Shown here: one piece after another, positions 55,605 through 64,000 of the stretch | Numbering within the stretch: the stretch's first letter is position 1 | Layout of the letters: each line of letters opens with the position of its first letter | NCBI GenBank assembly: GCA_030434245.1 | Contig: JAUISX010000002.1 | Span: forward strand, 372,001-436,000 | Length of the DNA: 64,000 nucleotides | Source of the DNA: Porphyromonadaceae bacterium W3.11 | GTDB lineage: Bacteria > Bacteroidota > Bacteroidia > Bacteroidales > Porphyromonadaceae | Direction of reading: 5' to 3' | Translations under genes and position numbers: made by a program | Notes under the pieces: generated by a model | Told to the model about the DNA's origin: nothing | The model's database searches: none | The model's input: only the letters and a program-made list of their open reading frames with translations

Positions 55605-56153
55605 ATGAGTGTAATTGAGATAAAGCAGCACGATATAACAGATTGTGGTGCAGCTTGCCTAGCATCACTTTCGGCTCACTATGGACTGTCGATGCCGATT
55701 GCTCGAATACGACAAATGGCATCCACTGATAGAAAGGGTACAAATGTATTGGGGCTAATCACAGCAGCAGAGAAGCTCGGCTTTATGACCAAAGCGGTGA
55801 AGTCTCTGAGGCACGATGGTGCCCCAAATCTAGAGCCACTAGAAAGGATACCCTTGCCCGCAATTGCTCATACTATTATTGATGGTAGGTTGCAACATTA
55901 TGTGGTGATATATAAGGTCACTGATAAGTGGGTGCAGATTATGGATCCAGCTAGTGGAAAGCTGGAGAAATGGTCGCTAGCTAAGTTTGGAGAGAGGTGG
56001 ACTGGTGTCTTGGTGATTATGATGCCTGATGAAGATGTCTTTAAGAAGGAGGATAAGAAGATTTCGATCGCTAGTCGGTTGTTATATTTGCTGAAGCCTC
56101 ACAAGGGGGTCATCGTCCAATCAATATTTGGATCTCTTGTGTATACCAGGTAG
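55605..56153 (+). pseudogene. Truncated C39-peptidase ABC peptide exporter (PCAT)
   Basis: 182 codons encode a complete C39 peptidase domain with Cys14 (ITDCGAACLA), His98 (LQHYVVIYKV) and Asp114 (MDPASGK). The frame then enters the first exporter segment (RLLYLLKPHKGVIVQSIFGSLVYT) and ends abruptly where the 351-bp repeats begin. The transmembrane and nucleotide-binding domains (about 540 residues) are missing. The peptidase could still cut GG leaders, but export through this protein is impossible. The truncation coincides with insertion-sequence remnants, so deletion by transposition or recombination is likely. Confidence 0.85.
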
Positions 56154-56156
56154 TGT

Positions 56157-56840
56157 CCCCAAAAGTGTGTACGCCAGAATGCGTCTTTGAATGGCAAACC
56201 TACATATTTTTTCGCTTTGTTTTCCATAAACATTAAAGATAGACCAACAAAGAATTAAGGCAAGGCTGTCGTAGCACCGCGGAGACACCGCCTTGCCGTA
56301 TTCTTTTCGGTTGATATCTTTGTGTTGGAAAATAAAGCGCATTGTTCTTATTTACTTCTTATTGTTCTTCCTAAGTCCAAGCGTTAGATCTCCTATTCTT
56401 TTCTTCAGATAGGTTGCATTGATTGCGATACTACCGATCAAGTGTAGAGCCGATTCTACACTAGGTAATGCACATTTATATCGAGCCCCTTTCTTTACCG
56501 GTAGTATCCTAAAAAGTGTGTACGCCAGGATGCGTCTCTGAGTAGCAAACCTACATGTTCTTTCGCTTTGTTTTCCATAAACATTAAAGATAGACCAACA
56601 AAGAATTAAGGCAAGGCTGTCGTAGCACTACGAAGACACAGCCTTGCCGTATTTTTTGGTGATATCTTTGTGTTGGAGAATAAAGCACATTGTTCTTATT
56701 TACTTCTTGTGCATCTTTCTAAGTCCAAGCGTTAAATCTCCTATTTTTTCTTCAGATAGGTTGCACTTATTGCAATACTACCTATCAGATGTAGAGCTGA
56801 TTCTACACTGGGTAACGCACATTTATATCGTGCCCCTTTC
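56157..56840. repeat. Two tandem copies of a ~351-bp insertion-sequence end
   Basis: Copy A starts with AAAAGTGTGTACGCCAG at 56161 and copy B with the same at 56512, a period of 351 bp. They agree closely for over 300 bp with scattered substitutions. Each holds the hairpin AAGGCAAGGCTGT.../CCTTGCC and GTGTAGAGCC-like sequence. Copy B stops exactly at the stop codon of the DUF4249 gene. The copies look like one terminal part of an insertion sequence; a full transposase is not present. Confidence 0.8.
56352..56500 (-). pseudogene. C-terminal fragment of a transposase (copy A; eroded counterpart in copy B)
   Basis: On the minus strand copy A is open for about 49 codons and ends KGARYKCALPSVESALHL...IGDLTLGLRKNNKK then TAA. 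The same peptide in copy B meets a stop earlier (YLKKK*) after loss of a base. Basic, helical and at the 3' end of an insertion-sequence terminus, it is best read as a transposase tail. The IS family is not recognised. Confidence 0.5.
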
Positions 56841-58088
56841 TCAGTTGAGCTTGATGCTCGCCGGAGTGGCGACGAGGATCATGCCCCGCCCATTGTGTAT
56901 ATTGGAGATGGTGATGTCGTGCTCGCCCAAGCCTTCCTGAAGGTCGTCGGTGATGTCAACATCGTTATCAAGCTCGTTATCACCGTATTTTTTGTGGGCA
57001 AAGGCGTTGTACGTGGGGTTGATCGCAAAGACTTGGAATAGTCTCTCTTCCTCGAGCTTTGACTCGTAAGGACGCTTATGGAAGAGTGGTAGGAGTACTT
57101 GGATTTTCTCTCCATTCTCATGCACTGAGATATTGCTTATATAGGGCATAAACCACACTGCATCAAGCATGCGATCGAGCTGACGAATGTCTAGGGACTT
57201 ATTAGTAGCTCGGGAGATGGCTCTCGCTTCTAGGCTAAAGACGGCATTGTCTTCAATCCAAGCAAATCGCTCTACTTTGAAGAGTAGAGCATCGATTAAT
57301 TTTTGGACTGTTTCTTGTTCCTCTTCGGGTCCAATAGGAGGAACGTTAGGGTTAATGGCGGGATAGCCGTGCTTGATTCTTTTAGGGATGCCGAGCACGT
57401 AGTCTTGGGACTTGTGCTGATTGTGTAGAGTAAAGACGACCCTCTGGTACGCTTGGGTATTGACGAGATTTTCGAATTGGTGTGCCCCTTTTATCTCTTG
57501 CCCCTTGAGACCTATGCTGTGCAACATTTCCTCGTAGGCATGGGTGTATTTCGATACGAGGCTGGAGTAGTCAAATAGATCGCGGGGTTCATCTTTGACA
57601 ACGCTCACTCGGATATCTGTGAGCTCTGGAGCCTCGGGTATCTGCTCCTCGAAGTGTGCTGTAGTACATCCCGAAGCGGTGACCTCAATCCTGAGGCGAT
57701 CGCCAGCATGGGGTATGAGGTGACTTTTGTAGATGAGCTCCTTGTTGTAAGCACCGTAGAAATAGGGCTCTATTCCTAGGGTGTAGAGGTCTCGTAGCTC
57801 TAGATTCCATGGCCTTTGTGATCTTGTGATGGTACGCTTCTCGGCTTCCTCGTCATTAAGATAGATGGTGACGGTCGCTTCCTCAAGGACCATGCTCCAG
57901 TAATCAGTACTCTGTAGGAGTGGTAGGTTTTTTGAGAGGAGTAGGAGGATGGGTTCATCTGCAATGACGATCCCATTGACGGTGATAAAACGCTCTGATG
58001 GGATGTCGAGGTCGATCTTGATGTTCTTCTCACAAGAGGTAAGAAGTAGGGCTATCACGAGCCCGATCGTGTATATATACTGTCTCAT
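56841..58088 (-). CDS. DUF4249 outer-membrane lipoprotein
   Basis: About 415 residues from ATG 58088 (MRQYIYTIGLVIALLLTSC; Cys19). An upstream TTG in frame is not needed. The N-terminus SERFITVNGIVIADEPILLLLS is typical of DUF4249 proteins, which in Bacteroidetes nearly always follow a TonB-dependent receptor. It starts 8 bp after the stop of such a receptor and likely forms a surface lid or partner for it. Ligand unknown. Its stop codon abuts the IS-remnant repeat. Confidence 0.87.
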   Translation of the reverse strand: MRQYIYTIGLVIALLLTSCEKNIKIDLDIPSERFITVNGIVIADEPILLLLSKNLPLLQSTDYWSMVLEEATVTIYLNDEEAEKRTITRSQRPWNLELRDLYTLGIEPYFYGAYNKELIYKSHLIPHAGDRLRIEVTASGCTTAHFEEQIPEAPELTDIRVSVVKDEPRDLFDYSSLVSKYTHAYEEMLHSIGLKGQEIKGAHQFENLVNTQAYQRVVFTLHNQHKSQDYVLGIPKRIKHGYPAINPNVPPIGPEEEQETVQKLIDALLFKVERFAWIEDNAVFSLEARAISRATNKSLDIRQLDRMLDAVWFMPYISNISVHENGEKIQVLLPLFHKRPYESKLEEERLFQVFAINPTYNAFAHKKYGDNELDNDVDITDDLQEGLGEHDITISNIHNGRGMILVATPASIKLN

Positions 58089-58096
58089 GCTCTTAA

Positions 58097-60535
58097 TCAA
58101 AATTTATAGGTGTAGCTAATCGATGGGATAATGGGGAAGATGCTTATTGACTTGTAGGTCCTCTTGTTGATGGGTTTTCCTTCAGTATTGTCCACGTAAT
58201 TCTCTCCCTCTATGATGAGGAAAGGATTGTGGTGTACATAGGCATTGTAGATGCTAATATTCCAGATGTGTTCTTGCCCTTTCTTACCGAAGCGGTAGAA
58301 ATTAGCACTGAGGTCTAGTCGGTGATAAGGGGGCAACTGATAATTATTTCGCTCGCTGATGAAGGGTCTCTCTCGACCTGAGATATCGAAGTATTTCTCT
58401 GTCTCTAGAGTCATGTGGTTACCACTTGAGAAGATCCATGCTGCTGATAGCTCTACTTTTCGATTGATACGCCAATTGGCTACGATATTGACCTTGTGGC
58501 GGTTGTCGTATTTATCCCAAAAGCGAATACCGTTATTGACTTCTCCACCAGGGAATATGCGATCAGACCATGAGAGTGTATATGCAATCCAGCCAGTCAA
58601 ATTGCCTCTAGTCTTACGTAGCATGAGCTCTGTTCCGTAGGCTCTTCCCTCTCCTTGTGCGACACGGTCTTGCCACCCCACCTCTGAGAAGGAGAGCTTT
58701 GCTCCGTCTTGGTATGCTATCTGATTATGGAGCCACTTGTAATACCCCTCTAGCGAGGCTTCGTAACCCTTCTCTTCCCAGTAGAGTCCTAGTACAGCCT
58801 GCCGAGATCGCATGGGCTCAAGCTTGGAGGTGACCGGTACCCATAGGTCTGTGGGTAATGAGACGGCTGTGGACTGCAGTAGATGCACGTACTGACTCAT
58901 TTCGGCGTACGAAGCTTTGAGGCTGAGTGTGGGGAGGATCGCATAATTGGCTGAGACCCTAGGCTCCAAGCTCCAGAATTGCTTACCCTCAACATAGAGA
59001 AATGAGCCTCGCACACCTAGGTTAGCAGAGAAACGATCGTGTAGTCGTATCTCATCCTCGGCGTAGAGGGCTAGCTCTTTAGAAGTAATGATGGAGCCTA
59101 GATTTTTTTTGAGCCTGTTGAGATCAATTTCGGTAACCCCATCGCCAGTAACTTTTGACTCCATGGTCATGGGGCGAAATCTGTGTGCAATCGCATCGAT
59201 GCCAAATCGTGCAAAGTGTTGGTTATTAGGCCTCCACTCAAAGTCGGACCTTATCCCAAGGTCTTGTATTCCGCTATTGATTCGATAATTAAGCTTGTTC
59301 ATACTCTCCATCTTACTTGCCTCTGATCCATACAGCTCCTCGTCCTCTATCACGATCTTGGAGAGATATTGACCGTAAGAGAGGGTGGTATTGGCAAAGA
59401 ACTTAGGGCTGAATATATGATTCCAGCCTAGCGAAACGAGCAAGTTGCCCCACCTCATAGAGACGTCGGAGATGTCTTGGTATCGGGTGGCTTGATTCTT
59501 CTCGTAATTGATTTGGTTATAGTTATAGGTGTCATGGACGCTTAGGATATCATTACCTAGGTAAAAACTAAGGAAGACCCTATCTTTGTCGCCGAAGATA
59601 TGATTAACCTTTGCATTGATATCGTGGAAGTTGTAGCTAGGAGTGGACTCATCTCCATTGCCATCCTCGCGACTCTTCTTATTGGCCATAGCAATAAAGG
59701 GTTTAGAGATAAGGTCGAGATAGGTGCGGCGTGCCGAGATACTGAAGCTGGTGCGATCCTTCCAGATGGGTCCTTCGAGGTGGAGTTTGGAGGCGAGCAA
59801 TCCAACAGAGAAAGTGCCGTGAAACTCCTTCATGTCACCGTCCTTTTGCCTTACGTCAAGGACAGAGCTCAAGCGCCCTCCAAAGCGTGCTGGAAAGCTG
59901 CCTTTGTAGAAATTGACCGACTTGATGGCATCTGAATTAAACGTACTGAACAGCCCACCCAAGTGAGTGACATTGTAGAGAGGATTACCGTCAAGCAGAT
60001 AGAGGTTTTCGTCCGTGCCACCACCTCGTACGATAGGACCAGAAAAGCCCTCACTCCCCTGTGCTATGCCAGGTAGGAGCTGCACATACTTGAGGAGGTC
60101 ATTCTCTCCCATAAAGGTGGGTGCCTTGCGGATATCATCTCCCGTGAGTTTGATACGTCCCGTCTCGAGTGTCCTAAGTTCTGTGGTGTGACTGCCGAGT
60201 ACAACGACTTCATTAAGGCTCTCCATCGCTTCGGTAAGCTCGAAGTTTTGTCTCTTCGAAGCTTCGAGCTTGATGGTCTGCTCTATGGGCTCAAAGCCAA
60301 TGTATGAGATGCGAATCCTAACCGCCTCATTAGCAGGGACGGTAATGGTGTAATAACCATAGTTGTTAGTAAGTGTACCACTCTTGTCACCGAGGTTCTG
60401 AATCGTTACTCCAATGAGTGCCTCTTTAGTGTCTGCATCATATACATAGCCCGAAAGCTGTACACTGTGTTGTTGTGCTAGTCCAATTATTGGCAAGACT
60501 AAAAAAATCAGCACAAGCTCGATAATTCTCTTCAT
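58097..60535 (-). CDS. TonB-dependent receptor with CarboxypepD_reg-like domain
   Basis: 812 residues. A signal peptide (MKRIIELVLIFLVLPIIGLA) is followed by a CarboxypepD_reg-like domain (about 25-110, SGYVYDADTKEALIGVTI), a plug domain (about 125-235, VVLGSHTTELRTLETGRI and RGGGTDENLYLLDG) and a 22-strand barrel ending in SYTYKF with a terminal aromatic. It imports a substrate across the outer membrane using TonB energy. Pairing with the DUF4249 gene is usual; there is no SusD partner. Confidence 0.92.
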   Translation of the reverse strand: MKRIIELVLIFLVLPIIGLAQQHSVQLSGYVYDADTKEALIGVTIQNLGDKSGTLTNNYGYYTITVPANEAVRIRISYIGFEPIEQTIKLEASKRQNFELTEAMESLNEVVVLGSHTTELRTLETGRIKLTGDDIRKAPTFMGENDLLKYVQLLPGIAQGSEGFSGPIVRGGGTDENLYLLDGNPLYNVTHLGGLFSTFNSDAIKSVNFYKGSFPARFGGRLSSVLDVRQKDGDMKEFHGTFSVGLLASKLHLEGPIWKDRTSFSISARRTYLDLISKPFIAMANKKSREDGNGDESTPSYNFHDINAKVNHIFGDKDRVFLSFYLGNDILSVHDTYNYNQINYEKNQATRYQDISDVSMRWGNLLVSLGWNHIFSPKFFANTTLSYGQYLSKIVIEDEELYGSEASKMESMNKLNYRINSGIQDLGIRSDFEWRPNNQHFARFGIDAIAHRFRPMTMESKVTGDGVTEIDLNRLKKNLGSIITSKELALYAEDEIRLHDRFSANLGVRGSFLYVEGKQFWSLEPRVSANYAILPTLSLKASYAEMSQYVHLLQSTAVSLPTDLWVPVTSKLEPMRSRQAVLGLYWEEKGYEASLEGYYKWLHNQIAYQDGAKLSFSEVGWQDRVAQGEGRAYGTELMLRKTRGNLTGWIAYTLSWSDRIFPGGEVNNGIRFWDKYDNRHKVNIVANWRINRKVELSAAWIFSSGNHMTLETEKYFDISGRERPFISERNNYQLPPYHRLDLSANFYRFGKKGQEHIWNISIYNAYVHHNPFLIIEGENYVDNTEGKPINKRTYKSISIFPIIPSISYTYKF

Positions 60536-60580
60536 TATGATTCAATAGCTTATGTAAAACTACTCTATATTTAAGTGTGG

Positions 60581-60588
60581 CAAATGTA
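60581..60588 (-). promoter_or_regulatory. TAnnTTTG promoter of the TonB receptor gene
   Basis: TACATTTG on the minus strand, about 46 bp before the ATG at 60535. Confidence 0.65.
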
Positions 60589-60740
60589 ATAATTAATTGC
60601 TAATACGAAAATAGTCTGACCTATATATGACTCTATAAAATAGACACTGTCCCTGAAAAGCGAGAGTTGGATGTAACAACTCTCGTTATATTGGTTGTAA
60701 TGGGTTTTTGATCTTTTTTTTTGAGTATAATGTGATATGA

Positions 60741-60780
60741 TAATAGGGGGGCATAGCGTACACGCTATGCCCCCCTATTA
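60741..60780. terminator. Perfect 19-bp hairpin downstream of rprY
   Basis: TAATAGGGGGGCATAGCGT (60741-60759) and ACGCTATGCCCCCCTATTA (60762-60780) are exact complements with only AC between them. It is the likely terminator of the rprX-rprY transcript on the minus strand, although the T-run is interrupted. Confidence 0.7.
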
Positions 60781-60794
60781 TTTATTATTAGAGT

Positions 60795-60908
60795 GTTTCA
60801 CGACAGCTATCAGTTGCGATGCATTCGGCATCCAGACTAGGTCACGAACTTTGAGTCCGCTCCCTTCGTCCAAATCTTCACCGCCTAAAGCTTTATCCCC
60901 CGTGAAAC
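60795..60908. other. Possible structured RNA or gene remnant between rprY and its terminator
   Basis: Closed by GTTTCACG (60795-60802) and CGTGAAAC (60901-60908), with an internal hairpin GATGC-ATTCG-GCATC (60818-60832). On the minus strand the same segment is open without a start codon and reads GDKALGGEDLDEG...VWMPNASQLIAVVKHSNNK before a stop at 60778. Either a structured 3' UTR/small RNA or a decayed gene tail is possible. Confidence 0.35.
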
Positions 60909-60929
60909 ATTCCCTCTATTATAAAGTTC

Positions 60930-61670
60930 TTATAACACCTTTGTGTTATCTTCATCAGGCTCAGAGTTTACTCCAGGCGTGATCAGTTTGTAGCCTTTTC
61001 CATGCTTGTTCTGAATCTCAACCCTTTCATCTCTTTTGAGGTGCTTACGCAACTTAGTGATATACACATCCATTGAACGGGCATTGAAGTATGAATCTTC
61101 ACCCCAGATGGTCTTAAGAGCATAGTTACGCTCCATCAATGAATTGGCATTCACACAGAGAAGAGTCAGCAAGTCTGTCTCCTTCGTAGTGAGCTTTTGT
61201 GGCTCCTCATCCTTATAGGTGAGCATTTGACGCTGTGTATCAAATACAAAGTCACCGATGTTGTAGAATTGAACCACTTCTGGTTTTACCCCTTGCACAC
61301 GACGAAGGACAGCATCGATACGCATAGTGAGCTCAGCTGTGTTAAATGGCTTTTTTAGGTAGTCATCAGCTCCTAGCTTAAAGCCCTGCTCCACATCCTC
61401 GCTCATAGTCTTAGCTGTTAGGAAGATAATAGGAATGGCAGAGTTCGTCGCACGGATGTCCTCAGCTAGCTCAAATCCATCTTTCTTAGGCATCATGACG
61501 TCTAAGACGCAGATATCCCATTTTTTGGGATTTTCAACGAAGGCTTCGTAGCCTTCCTGTCCGTCATGGTATAAGTCTGTCTCATACCCCTTTGCATTCA
61601 AAAATTCGCTTAACAATGGACCTAAGTTCTCATCGTCTTCGCATAAAAATACTTTTACAACCTCTTGCAT
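60930..61670 (-). CDS. rprY: Response regulator of the RprY type
   Basis: 246 residues. The receiver has acidic residues EDDE at 11-14, the phospho-acceptor Asp57 (VLDVMMP) and Lys in FLTAKTM. The OmpR/PhoB winged helix (about 130-230) ends in NKHGKGYKLITPG. It is coupled to the histidine kinase gene by a 3-bp gap. In Bacteroides fragilis RprX/RprY is a described two-component pair; assignment here is by order and overall resemblance. Confidence 0.87.
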   Translation of the reverse strand: MQEVVKVFLCEDDENLGPLLSEFLNAKGYETDLYHDGQEGYEAFVENPKKWDICVLDVMMPKKDGFELAEDIRATNSAIPIIFLTAKTMSEDVEQGFKLGADDYLKKPFNTAELTMRIDAVLRRVQGVKPEVVQFYNIGDFVFDTQRQMLTYKDEEPQKLTTKETDLLTLLCVNANSLMERNYALKTIWGEDSYFNARSMDVYITKLRKHLKRDERVEIQNKHGKGYKLITPGVNSEPDEDNTKVL

Positions 61671-61673
61671 ATC

Positions 61674-63194
61674 TTATCCTTTCTTTTTAAGTGGAAGTTT
61701 AATAATAAATTTCGTTCCTCTATTTAATTCACTTTCTGCTGAGATGCTACCCTTGTGGGTTTGTACGATTTTACTTACATAAGCCAAACCTAACCCAAAG
61801 CCCTTTACGTCGTGCCGATTTCCTGTAGGGACTCGGAAGAATCTCTGGAATACCTTTTTGAGATACTCCTTTTTCATCCCGACACCATTATCCTCTATTG
61901 TGACGATCACATTAGACGAATCGTTTGATGTGGTTACTTTAATCATTGGTGGTCGCTCCTTATGGCGATACTTCATCGCATTATCGAGCAGATTAAAAAT
62001 TATATTGGTTAGGTGCATTTCATCACCTAGAATCACGGTCTCGTTGGCGTCTAATTCTACATCTAATTCTCCCCCGTAGTTTTCAACCCTTAAGCTAAAT
62101 ATCCCTGTGACAGAAAGTACCAACTCTTCTATGTCAACTTCCTTCCTCTTGAGTTTGATCTTATCCTTATCAAAGAAGGACATCTGCAGTACCTTATCAA
62201 TGAGTAGGTCCAGTCGTTTGCCCTCTGACATAATCGAGAATAAGACGCGCTCGCGGCTTTCATCATTCTCTAGCATGGTAGGGTCACTTAGCATCTGGCT
62301 GGAGAGCATAATGGTGCTGACTGGTGTCCTTAGCTCGTGGGTCATATTATTGATAAAGTCATTTCGTAGCTCTTCTATCTTCTTTTGCCTAAATAGAGAT
62401 ACGATTGTAAATATAAATATGAGTAAGAGTAGTACCGAAAAGATAATGCTAGGTGCTATAAAGTTCATCGAACTAGATATATACTGTCTCTTGCCAGGGA
62501 AGTATATTTTTAGGAAATACATCCTTGAAGGGTTATCATTACTGAATAGCACCTGAGTATAGACTGAGTAGCTATCATCTCTGGGGACTTTTCCCGTACT
62601 ATAGAAGACCCTCTGATCCTTATCAACTACCTCATATACATAGGGGATAGTAATGTTAGCCAAGGTGATTTTCTCGGATATATATTCATCTAGCTGCTTT
62701 CCAGAAATTCTCTCGTATATTGGTTGGGGTTCATTGTTTCGAACCATCTCCATCGTGAGCTCAAAGATGATAGACTTTACCTCATCAAGTCTCTTCTGCA
62801 TCTGATCCATAATAGCCCTCGACGCCGCTTTGAATTGCATGCCCTTCTCTTGGGTATCAATAAGCTTGAGCCCATTTAGAGCGAGTTGTTCATGGTTCAG
62901 AAGACTAGAGTCGTTGATATTGAAGGCACTATTTTTTTTCTCTTCCCAGAAGAGCCCTTCACCTCTAAGATCATAGGTCTCTGAGGGGATGTCTAGCTTT
63001 TCAGCAACCAGTCTAGTTAGCTCTGTTCTTTCCACCTCTTTATTGACTTCACTAAGTACATGGCGGACTTCACTATCAAACTGTTCGTTTCGGAAACGAT
63101 AGACAACATTGATGTAATTGATCTGCATATACAGCAAACCAATAAACGCTAGTGCCATAACACCAACGACAAGCCAAAGTGTCCATTTTCTCAT
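61674..63194 (-). CDS. rprX: Sensor histidine kinase of the RprX type
   Basis: 506 residues with two transmembrane segments (about 8-25 and 245-268) bracketing a periplasmic sensor of about 220 residues. The phospho-acceptor is His286 in NNMTHELRTPVST. The ATPase domain has NLLDNAMKYRH (N box), VEDNGVGM (G1) and GFGLGLAYVSKIV (G2). It phosphorylates the adjacent RprY. Signal unknown. Confidence 0.9.
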   Translation of the reverse strand: MRKWTLWLVVGVMALAFIGLLYMQINYINVVYRFRNEQFDSEVRHVLSEVNKEVERTELTRLVAEKLDIPSETYDLRGEGLFWEEKKNSAFNINDSSLLNHEQLALNGLKLIDTQEKGMQFKAASRAIMDQMQKRLDEVKSIIFELTMEMVRNNEPQPIYERISGKQLDEYISEKITLANITIPYVYEVVDKDQRVFYSTGKVPRDDSYSVYTQVLFSNDNPSRMYFLKIYFPGKRQYISSSMNFIAPSIIFSVLLLLIFIFTIVSLFRQKKIEELRNDFINNMTHELRTPVSTIMLSSQMLSDPTMLENDESRERVLFSIMSEGKRLDLLIDKVLQMSFFDKDKIKLKRKEVDIEELVLSVTGIFSLRVENYGGELDVELDANETVILGDEMHLTNIIFNLLDNAMKYRHKERPPMIKVTTSNDSSNVIVTIEDNGVGMKKEYLKKVFQRFFRVPTGNRHDVKGFGLGLAYVSKIVQTHKGSISAESELNRGTKFIIKLPLKKKG

Positions 63195-63295
63195 ATCGTA
63201 TGCAAATTACGTATATTCTCTCAATGAATTAACATAATGACTGTTAAATAAATTGAAAAAGGAGGGAGCTCCTCGGGTATATACTTCGTGAGATT

Positions 63296-63949
63296 CTAAG
63301 GGAGTGTCTTTATCGTGACCTTGGGTTGGGGGATATTGCTTGCTATCGCTAGGACAAACGGATGCTCTGGGAGAAATGACCTTAGGCAAGGCACTTCGTT
63401 GAATGTGTCTATGTATTGGACTTCGATGAGGGCTTGCTTTCGATTATTCTTTATGACGTTTAGCGTCAGGGTATTGATATCCGGAGTGCAGTCTTTTAGT
63501 ACCACTTGCCCACTCATGGTGATGACTTTGTCGGAAAAGGCTTTAAAAGTAGCCTCTTTTGCACTCCAGAGGATAATAGGGTGGAGCTGAAAGGTCTTCA
63601 TAAGAGCAAGTTCAGACTCACTCGCAACACGTCTAATGATGAGGGCTGCTTGTTCTGCGCGCTCCTCAATATCAATCCCGACCCTATAGGTGTTTTCGTA
63701 AATAGCTATTGCCAAGATGTGATCAGAGTGTGATATGGATATACCCAGACCTATATCTTCAGAAAAGATTGGAGACCCATTACTCTGATGGATGATGCCG
63801 ATATTTTGAGGGATTTCAGTAATTACTCCGCTGTTTAGGAGTGCTTCAAGAGTAGATCGTTCGTCACTCCTCTTATTATCTAATCTCTTTTGGATAGGGG
63901 TTAGGTATATGGTTACTTGAGGATCTGCTATTGTCAGATTTAACGGCAT
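63296..63949 (-). CDS. 4'-phosphopantetheinyl transferase family protein
   Basis: 217 residues. The conserved motifs are RVGIDIEERAE (Asp93, Glu95) and WSAKEATFKAF (Trp128, Lys131, Glu132), with ISHSDHILAIAI before them. It transfers the pantetheine arm of CoA to a Ser of a carrier protein in the cytosol. The size suggests the Sfp-like branch. It lies 101 bp upstream of rprX; which carrier protein it serves is not evident. Confidence 0.9.
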   Translation of the reverse strand: MPLNLTIADPQVTIYLTPIQKRLDNKRSDERSTLEALLNSGVITEIPQNIGIIHQSNGSPIFSEDIGLGISISHSDHILAIAIYENTYRVGIDIEERAEQAALIIRRVASESELALMKTFQLHPIILWSAKEATFKAFSDKVITMSGQVVLKDCTPDINTLTLNVIKNNRKQALIEVQYIDTFNEVPCLRSFLPEHPFVLAIASNIPQPKVTIKTLP

Positions 63950-63954
63950 CGTAT

Positions 63955-64000
63955 TTACTTCTTTTCGTGAAGATTGTCCTTTATTGGCGCTCGCTTAAAT
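63955..64000 (-). CDS. C-terminal end of an upstream gene (partial)
   Basis: The minus frame enters from the right edge and ends ...FKRAPIKDNLHEKK then TAA at 63957-63955, 5 bp before the PPTase ATG. A basic tail and tight spacing fit an upstream operon partner. Too short to identify. Confidence 0.4.
   Translation of the reverse strand, partial: FKRAPIKDNLHEKK

Noticed and set aside
56121-56342. 73-codon minus frame in IS repeat copy A
   Set aside because: It spans the IS end and the truncated exporter; an accidental frame.
60778-60920. Small protein gene on the minus strand
   Set aside because: The frame has stops just upstream and no start codon; kept only as a possible remnant.

Overview
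The window looks like chromosomal DNA of a Bacteroidales bacterium, most likely a Porphyromonas or close relative. The evidence is many promoter-like octamers of the Bacteroidetes form TAnnTTTG ahead of genes, lipoproteins with Cys near residue 20, a TonB receptor paired with a DUF4249 lipoprotein, an RprX/RprY-type two-component pair, a serine palmitoyltransferase, DUF4988/Ig-like/FISUMP surface lipoproteins and Bacteroidetes-type integrases. No rRNA, tRNA or CRISPR array was seen. Species cannot be fixed from the sequence alone.

Layout. 1-1800: start of a secreted protein, a repeat-rich non-coding stretch and an SDR oxidoreductase. 2129-13319 (+): a surface-glycan locus from one strong promoter: WbpP-like epimerase, WbpO-like dehydrogenase, Wzx flippase, ATP-grasp protein, Wzy-like polymerase, two GT4 glycosyltransferases, PglC-like phosphoglycosyltransferase, PglD-like acyltransferase and a PglE-like aminotransferase. 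The aminotransferase reading frame carries a complete DUF559 nuclease domain inserted in frame and bracketed by palindromic repeats. 13552-24203 (-): housekeeping genes (NlpE-like lipoprotein, purE, gcvH, rpoN, a transglutaminase lipoprotein, a flippase, ruvB, rnr). 24905-27139 (+): serine palmitoyltransferase and a candidate ketosphinganine reductase. 27365-34914: an AlbA_2/ATPase regulator, three imperfect 102-bp non-coding repeats, an EF-G paralogue with altered G motifs, a split ThrE-type exporter and a MATE pump. 35705-38229: a 55-residue rubredoxin and htpG, the latter behind a near-perfect sigma-54 promoter; rpoN itself is in the window.

38255-43773: a cassette of three tandem paralogous surface lipoproteins, two of them frameshifted, flanked by an exact 68-bp direct repeat that carries a terminator hairpin. 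The arrangement suggests that an ancestral convergent htpG/glycoside-hydrolase junction was split by gain of the cassette. 43885-50448: glycoside-hydrolase-like lipoprotein, mgtE, ksgA, a lipid flippase-like protein, pheS and nth. 50989-56840: an accessory island with two tandem tyrosine recombinases (the second frameshifted), a small HTH-like protein, then a bacteriocin-like locus: two double-glycine leader peptides, a small membrane protein, a terminator, a CPBP-family membrane protein and the C39 peptidase domain of a peptide exporter. The exporter is cut off where two tandem copies of a 351-bp insertion-sequence end begin. 56841-64000 (-): DUF4249/TonB pair, rprY, rprX, a phosphopantetheinyl transferase and the end of another gene.

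The strongest candidates for something undescribed are the in-frame DUF559 element in the aminotransferase, the orphaned two-peptide bacteriocin locus, and the 68-bp-bracketed lipoprotein cassette.
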